Of a stretch of DNA of 64,000 bases, positions 59,412 through 64,000 are shown piece after piece. The position numbers and the translations under genes were made by a program. The DNA lies in the NCBI GenBank assembly GCA_038127535.1, contig JAYPHU010000003.1, forward strand, positions 62,001 to 126,000, given 5' to 3'. A model generated the notes under the pieces. The model did not search any database. It saw only the letters and a list, made by a program, of their open reading frames with translations, and was not told the origin of the DNA. The DNA is from JAYPHU01 sp038127535. Lineage in GTDB: Bacteria > Pseudomonadota > Alphaproteobacteria > Rhodospirillales > UBA2165. The first letter of the stretch is position 1. Each line of letters starts with the position of its first letter.

Positions 59412-59864
59412 ATGAAACGTCTTACGAAATATTTCTTAGCCCTCGCCGGGCTGACTGTCGTGCTCGGCAGTGCGGTACCCGTTTATTCAGCCGGGCACCA
59501 AATGAAGCTGCTCAAAGAACGCAACAGCACCATGAAAGCGCTCTCGGGCGCGATGAAAGGTCTCAAGGGCGCCAGCGACACGGCGACGATGAAAACCCAC
59601 GCCATGGCCCTGCAGGCCGCGAGCGCCAAACTCGGTAATATGTGGCCTGACGGCTCCATCGGAGAAAGCCGGGCCAAGCCGGAAATTTGGCAAAACGTGG
59701 GTGATTTTAAAGCCAAGCTGAAGGCAATGGACGATGCTGCGGCGAACCTCGTTAGAGTTTCCGGCGGTGGCGATCTTGGCGCGGCGAAGAAAGCCTTCGG
59801 TGCTGTCGGGGCCACCTGCGGCGGCTGCCACAAAGTCTATCGCGGACCGAAAAAAGATAAGTAG
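59412..59864 (+). CDS. Cytochrome c'/c556-type protein
   Basis: A 150-residue exported protein starting at the ATG at 59412, with GGAGG upstream. A signal peptide (YFLALAGLTVVLGSAVPVYS) is followed by a four-helix bundle and a C-terminal heme-binding motif CGGCHKVYRG, the cytochrome c'/c556 arrangement. The site near the N-terminus (MKLLKERNSTMKALSGAMK) fits the first helix, whose Met often supplies the axial ligand in c556. It likely carries electrons or binds NO or other small ligands in the periplasm. A terminator follows within 27 bases. Confidence 0.9.
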   Translation: MKRLTKYFLALAGLTVVLGSAVPVYSAGHQMKLLKERNSTMKALSGAMKGLKGASDTATMKTHAMALQAASAKLGNMWPDGSIGESRAKPEIWQNVGDFKAKLKAMDDAAANLVRVSGGGDLGAAKKAFGAVGATCGGCHKVYRGPKKDK

Positions 59865-59890
59865 GCCGCTTTATCGGCTTACCCGTGAGA

Positions 59891-59924
59891 CACCGGCGCG
59901 GGTTCGTGCCGGTGGTTTCTTTTC
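59891..59924 (+). terminator. Probable rho-independent terminator
   Basis: A seven-base-pair stem (CACCGGC at 59891-59897, GCCGGTG at 59908-59914) followed by GTTTCTTTT. It separates the cytochrome c' gene from the di-heme cytochrome gene. Confidence 0.6.
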
Positions 59925-59963
59925 CGCATTTAACGCGATTGATGGCGTGCTGAAATCCAGCTC

Positions 59964-60851
59964 ATGACACACATTCGCTTCTTCCTATCCCTGATGTGGG
60001 CGGCCCTCGCACTGGCGCTGGCCCGGCCGACCATGGCTCAGGACGCCGATGCGGTGAAGCGCGGTGAATACGTCTTTCATGCCGCTGGGTGCGCCGGATG
60101 CCACACCGATACAAAGAATAAAGGCGCATTAGCGGCCGGCGGCCATGCCTTGAAGACACCCTTCGGCACTTACTACGGCCCCAACATCACCGCCGACAAG
60201 ACCCACGGGATCGGCAATTGGTCGGACGCGGATTTCATCCAGGCCTTGCGCGAAGGCAAGTCGCCGGCGGGCGATCATTATTTTCCGGTGTTTCCCTACC
60301 CGTCCTTTACCAAAATGACCGATCAGGACATGCGGGACCTGAAGGCCTACATATTCTCGTTGCCGGCGGTGGCGACACCTAATAAGCCTCACGAGATCAA
60401 TTTCCCCTTTGGCTTCCGGTTTTCCATGATCTTCTGGAAAATCCTGTTCTTCGATGAAGGCGCCTATAGAGCCGATCCGGCGCAAAATGCGGAGTGGAAC
60501 CGCGGAGCTTACCTCTCCAACGCGCTGAGCCACTGCGGCGAGTGCCACACGCCCCGCAATTTCATGGGCGCGCTTAAGGGCGACATGAACATGGCCGGCA
60601 CGCCGGACGGACCGGACAATGCCTCGGTTCCGAACATTACGCCCGACCCGGACACCGGCATCGGCAAGTGGTCCCACCAGGCCATCATGGATGTGCTGGA
60701 TGGAGGTATGATGCCGGACGGTGACTTCGTTGGCGGCGCGATGACGGAAGTGAGCGAGAATTTGGCTAAGATCAGCAAGAAAGACCGCAAGGCCATCGCC
60801 GTTTACATCAAATCCCTGCCGCCGATCCGGAACAAGGTGACAAAGAAGTAG
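59964..60851 (+). CDS. Di-heme cytochrome c
   Basis: A 295-residue exported protein with two c-type heme motifs, GCAGCHTDTK near residue 43 and HCGECHTPRN near residue 190. A signal peptide ends near ARPTMAQ. Each heme domain carries GPNITADKTHGIG / VPNITPDPDTGIG style loops and later Met residues that may be axial ligands. The layout resembles the cytochrome subunits of membrane alcohol/aldehyde dehydrogenases, with two heme domains instead of three. No dehydrogenase subunit is adjacent. A membrane-protein gene follows 20 bases later. Confidence 0.88.
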   Translation: MTHIRFFLSLMWAALALALARPTMAQDADAVKRGEYVFHAAGCAGCHTDTKNKGALAAGGHALKTPFGTYYGPNITADKTHGIGNWSDADFIQALREGKSPAGDHYFPVFPYPSFTKMTDQDMRDLKAYIFSLPAVATPNKPHEINFPFGFRFSMIFWKILFFDEGAYRADPAQNAEWNRGAYLSNALSHCGECHTPRNFMGALKGDMNMAGTPDGPDNASVPNITPDPDTGIGKWSHQAIMDVLDGGMMPDGDFVGGAMTEVSENLAKISKKDRKAIAVYIKSLPPIRNKVTKK

Positions 60852-60871
60852 AATCGCCTTTAGGTTGGCGC

Positions 60872-61717
60872 ATGTTTGACTTCACCGGAGAAATTTGGTT
60901 CCGGCTCCTGGCCCTGCCAATCGCCGCCACACTGATAGCCGCCCTCCTCTTGAAAATCGCCACCCGCTCGGGTTCGGCGTCCCGTCTGGAAACCGCCGCC
61001 GTCGGCGTGGCTTTAGCCTGGATCGTATCCCTGACCCTCGGCGCACCGCACTTTCCGCCGCCTCGCGACGGCGCGGGCGTTGCCTATTTCGTAATCGGCG
61101 GGCTCGTGGCCGGGGCCATGATCGACTATGTCCTGCCGATGATCAAGGCGGCCAATCGATTGTGGGAGACCGGCCTCGACCTGGCTGTCTGGCTGTTCCT
61201 AATCTGGTGGATGCGCAATGGTATCGACGTGATCGGCCTTGCGGCCTTCGCCGCTTGGGGACTGGCCATGGTGCGCTTGCGCCGGACCGAGCCCTCTCCG
61301 CTCAATGCTCACACCATGGCCGTGGCGGCGGCGGCCGGACTGGCGATCATAGCCTGGATCGGCGACAGTGTTGTCGATAGGGATATCGCCACCGGGCTGG
61401 CCATCGCCTTGCTCACCTACCTCGTCTGGCAAATTTTCCTTCTGGGCGCGACCGCCGGCTTTGCCTTGATGTGGGGCGGGTATATGGGTATCGGCATCAT
61501 TGGCCTCCGGCTATTGGAGACTTCAGAAAGCCTGGGCGTGGCGCTCATCCTGCTGGGATTTATATTTTTTGCGGACACGGCAGCCGAGAAACTGCCGCTG
61601 CCGCAACGCCTCGCCGGATGGGTCCGCCCACCGGTTTCGATTTTCATCCTATCCTGCCTACCGCTGATTTTGGCGGCCATTGCAACATTTGTCGCGGCAG
61701 CCCACGTCACCTATTAA
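60872..61717 (+). CDS. Multi-pass membrane protein of unknown function
   Basis: A 281-residue, very hydrophobic protein with about eight helices (for example LAVWLFLIWWMRNGIDVIGL and ATAGFALMWGGYMGIGIIG). There are few charged residues and no recognised transport, heme or quinone motif. It follows the di-heme cytochrome by 20 bases, so it is probably co-expressed. A membrane partner of that cytochrome is possible. No family name can be given. Confidence 0.6.
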   Translation: MFDFTGEIWFRLLALPIAATLIAALLLKIATRSGSASRLETAAVGVALAWIVSLTLGAPHFPPPRDGAGVAYFVIGGLVAGAMIDYVLPMIKAANRLWETGLDLAVWLFLIWWMRNGIDVIGLAAFAAWGLAMVRLRRTEPSPLNAHTMAVAAAAGLAIIAWIGDSVVDRDIATGLAIALLTYLVWQIFLLGATAGFALMWGGYMGIGIIGLRLLETSESLGVALILLGFIFFADTAAEKLPLPQRLAGWVRPPVSIFILSCLPLILAAIATFVAAAHVTY

Positions 61718-61825
61718 GCGGTTTCGCCGTAGCGCCTAACAATCCGTAGCAAAAAGCGGCGAATTCCTGTACACACGTAGAGTGGTATAGATTTCCGGCG
61801 TCCGAGCCGGGAGAGGATGTAGAAC

Positions 61826-62872
61826 GTGACTAAAGCGGCCCTGCTTTCGATTTTAGGCGGCGTTATTGTCGCTGCGGCGATCAGCTTGAATTTTGTACTC
61901 GAAGATGCGGAAGAGCCCGTAAACCGGCCTCCTGAACCTGCACAACGAGCCGCTGCCGAGCCTGCTCCGATGGCGCCTAAGCGAGAGCTTGAGCTTAAGC
62001 CGGAACTTGAAACTAAGCCGACGGCAACCCGCCCTAGCTTTGACGTGGTGCGCATTAACCCCGAAGGCGATGCGGTCATGGCCGGCCGCGCGGCGCCTGG
62101 TGCCAAGGTTGAAATATTCGACGGTCAGAAAAAGATCGGCGAAGTTGTTGCCGATCAGCGCGGCGAATGGGTGTTCGTCCCATCTGCGGCTTTGCCGGCA
62201 GGCAGTCGCCAGCTTTCCCTCACCATGACCGGTCCGGACCGTAACGCCATCCCGTCGGAAACCGATGTGGTGCTCGTAGTCCCGGAAAAGGGCAAGGATA
62301 TCGCCGGCCGTCCGGCAGAAACGCCTGATCAGAATCAGCCGCTAGCTATGAAGGTGCCGTCGCAAGGCGATGGCCCCGTGGAAGTCCTGCAAAAGCCGGG
62401 GGACGCGCCGCTGGCGGAGGACGCCATCAAGCTGGCCGTCGACGCGGTGGACTATGATGAAAACGGCAAGGTCAATATTTCAGGCAAGGCCCCGCCGAGG
62501 ACCGGCGTGCACCTCTATCTGAATAATGAATTTGTTGGTCGCGGCATCGCCGATGAGCGCGGACTTTGGTCGCACACCCCCGATGATCCGGTAGCTCCGG
62601 GCGTTTATACCTTGCGGGCCGACATGGTCGATCCCAAGGGAAAGGTGACTGCCCGTCTGGAAGTCGTGTTCTCCCGATCCGTTCCGCTCACAGGTGTCAA
62701 GCCGGGCACCTTGGTGGTGGTCGAACCCGGCAACAGCCTGTGGCGGATCGCTCGCAAAACCTACGGTAGCGGCTTTCAGTATACCGTGATCTACAACGCC
62801 AATAAGGATCAGATCAAAAACGCCGACATGATCTTTCCGGGACAGGTCTTTACCCTCCCCTCTCTCAATTAA
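61826..62872 (+). CDS. Membrane-anchored LysM-domain protein
   Basis: A 348-residue protein starting at a GTG with GGGAGAGG about nine bases upstream. An N-terminal membrane anchor (ALLSILGGVIVAAAISLNFV) is followed by a Pro/Glu-rich linker, two Ig-like (Big-type) domains (GRAAPGAKVEIFDGQKKIGE; GKAPPRTGVHLYLNNEFVGR) and a C-terminal LysM domain (VVVEPGNSLWRIARKTYG). It would bind peptidoglycan in the periplasm and may act in envelope organisation. Length and domain order are typical of alphaproteobacterial LysM proteins. Confidence 0.87.
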   Translation: MTKAALLSILGGVIVAAAISLNFVLEDAEEPVNRPPEPAQRAAAEPAPMAPKRELELKPELETKPTATRPSFDVVRINPEGDAVMAGRAAPGAKVEIFDGQKKIGEVVADQRGEWVFVPSAALPAGSRQLSLTMTGPDRNAIPSETDVVLVVPEKGKDIAGRPAETPDQNQPLAMKVPSQGDGPVEVLQKPGDAPLAEDAIKLAVDAVDYDENGKVNISGKAPPRTGVHLYLNNEFVGRGIADERGLWSHTPDDPVAPGVYTLRADMVDPKGKVTARLEVVFSRSVPLTGVKPGTLVVVEPGNSLWRIARKTYGSGFQYTVIYNANKDQIKNADMIFPGQVFTLPSLN

Positions 62873-63023
62873 GTTTTTCGGCTAATACGCTTGGCTTTGT
62901 GCGGGTTTTCACCGAATTGACGGCCGGCGCCCGGTGTTGCGATTTCCATATTCGCCTCTATTTGCTTTGGAAAGCTCCTTCTCTCATCGGTAGAGCCCAG
63001 TAGAGCTGGAGTAACACAAAGCC

Positions 63024-64000
63024 GTGGATGATCTAGAAGTTCGCGACGAGCTGATAGGCCCGGCAAGCCGGGAAAATGGGGAACCAGCGGACCAAAGGTC
63101 CGCATCGGATGCCCGTGCCCTGTCCGCCCTTGAGTACCAGCAGCGGCTGGAGGACATCACCCGGCTGGTTTCCGACTGGATCTGGGAAACAGACCGGGAT
63201 TTCAAGTTCACCTATCTGACCGAATGCGGGTCAAACAGGCTTTGTTGAATTTTCTATCCAATGCCATCAAATACAACGTCAGAGGCGGCCGGGTCATCGT
63301 CTCCTGCACCAAACGGGATAACAACATGCTCCGCTTTACGGTCGAAGACACCGGGCGGGGTATCAGCGAGGACAATCAGTCCAGACTATTCGAGCCGTTT
63401 AAACGGCTCGGCTCGGATCAGGACGGTATCGAAGGCACCGGCATCGGCCTGACCATTAGCAAACAAATGATTGAAACCATGGGCGGGCGGATCGGCTTCT
63501 CCAGCCAATTGGGCATGGGGAGCGTCTTCTGGTTCGAACTGCCGACCATGTCTCAGCCCGCGTCACTCTCCAGCCCGACCCGGGACCATTCGGGGGGTGC
63601 ATCTCTGACGGGGACGTCGAAAGGAGAAAATTGCGTCATCGTTTGTGTTGAAGATGATACCTCTAACCTGGAGTTGATGAGCGAAGTGATCGGCCATTTC
63701 CCCGGATTATCCGTGGTCTCCGCCATCACCGGTGAAGAAGGGATCGATCTCGCGCTTTGATGCCTGATGTAATTTTCATGGATATCAACCTGCCCGGCAT
63801 CGACGGCTACGAGACCAATATCCGCTTAAAGAAAGAAGCCCGGACAGCGGATATCCCGGTGATTGCGCTCTCGGCCGCCGCCATGCCGTATGATATTGCG
63901 AAGGGAATCGAGGCAGGATTTCACACCTATCTGACGAAGCCGTTTAATATCGATGAGATAATGGCGTCTATAGAATCAGCCCTGAAAGGCCCGTATTCAC
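63024..64000 (+). pseudogene. Hybrid histidine kinase with internal deletion and frameshifts, running off the window
   Basis: From a GTG at 63024 (GGAG upstream) the frame encodes a PAS-type start (LEDITRLVSDWIWETDRDFK, FTYLTE), then breaks near 63224. A second frame takes over in the middle of a histidine-kinase ATPase domain: RVKQALLNFLSNAIKYN (N box), DTGRGI (G1), FEPFKRLG (F box), GTGIGLTISKQM (G2). The rest of the PAS domain and the HisKA domain with the phospho-His are missing, so a deletion joined the two. A receiver follows (CVIVCVEDDTSNLELM) and breaks again near 63757, continuing in a third frame as DVIFMDINLPGIDGYET and YLTKPFNIDEIM to the window edge. It cannot make a working kinase. 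Confidence 0.75.

Noticed and set aside
63750..63765. An in-frame TGA in the receiver of the last kinase, as a possible selenocysteine codon given selC in the window
   Set aside because: The sequence continues as a receiver only in a different frame, so this is a frameshift; receivers have no cysteine or selenocysteine at this place.
1..64000. CRISPR arrays, insertion-sequence transposases, rRNA genes, prophage or restriction-modification systems
   Set aside because: None was found on reading both strands; the only recombinase is the chromosomal XerD.

Overview
The window reads as a chromosomal piece of a GC-rich alphaproteobacterium, most likely of the Rhodospirillales type. The evidence is gene content and gene order: xerD next to divergent aroK-aroB, a J-domain gene followed by cobS-cobT and rpmB, argJ overlapping a mutT-type NUDIX gene near a parvulin gene and secA, and a monomeric NADP isocitrate dehydrogenase. 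It is a draft assembly, with one 100-base N gap at 36070-36169. That gap is almost certainly artificial, because the same 55 bases stand on both sides of it and joining them restores one gene.

Layout. 1-1434: end of a TolC-like gene and a deletion scar of a type I secretion locus. 1435-9099: enoyl-CoA hydratase, the selenocysteine tRNA gene selC, a hotdog hydratase, a CmcJ-like oxygenase with a cupin, a flagellin, an FMN hydroxy-acid oxidase, then a ruined pilus locus. 9410-9613: a small CxxC-protein gene with an early stop. 9820-14035: a five-gene CoA-ester operon (VOC epimerase, MenB/BadI-like crotonase, class III CoA-transferase, SDR, LigI-like hydrolase). 14198-19742: flavin monooxygenase, nitroreductase and three TauD-type oxygenases, with a tRNA-Leu gene. 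19771-26511: CinA-like protein, MutT, ArgJ, parvulin, SecA. 26905-35831: tungsten/molybdenum aldehyde oxidoreductase, formyltransferase, a TetR-controlled RND efflux operon, and an HPt/response-regulator pair. 35813-42891: HExxH protein, XerD, a large secreted protein, a small membrane protein, AroK, AroB, a CNNM/CorC protein. 42900-50655: broken sensor kinase, TRAP transporter, a fourth TauD, a double YCII protein, a BenE-like transporter, a DUF2889 protein, and a broken ribbon-helix-helix gene. 50894-57212: J-domain protein, CobS, CobT, L28, isocitrate dehydrogenase. 57492-64000: Rieske oxygenase, LOG protein, two cytochromes c, a membrane protein, a LysM protein, and a broken hybrid histidine kinase running off the edge.

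Two themes stand out. First, a catabolic theme: four TauD/TfdA oxygenases, a CmcJ-like oxygenase, a Rieske oxygenase, a flavin monooxygenase, CoA-transferase/crotonase genes, and TRAP and BenE-type uptake suggest a scavenger of organic acids, sulfonates or aromatics. Substrates cannot be read from sequence. Second, gene decay: seven loci carry internal deletions, frameshifts or clean nonsense codons, and nearly all belong to surface structures or signalling (type I secretion, pilus, sensor kinases, a DNA-binding regulator). Housekeeping genes are intact. Palindromic repeats fill several intergenic gaps.
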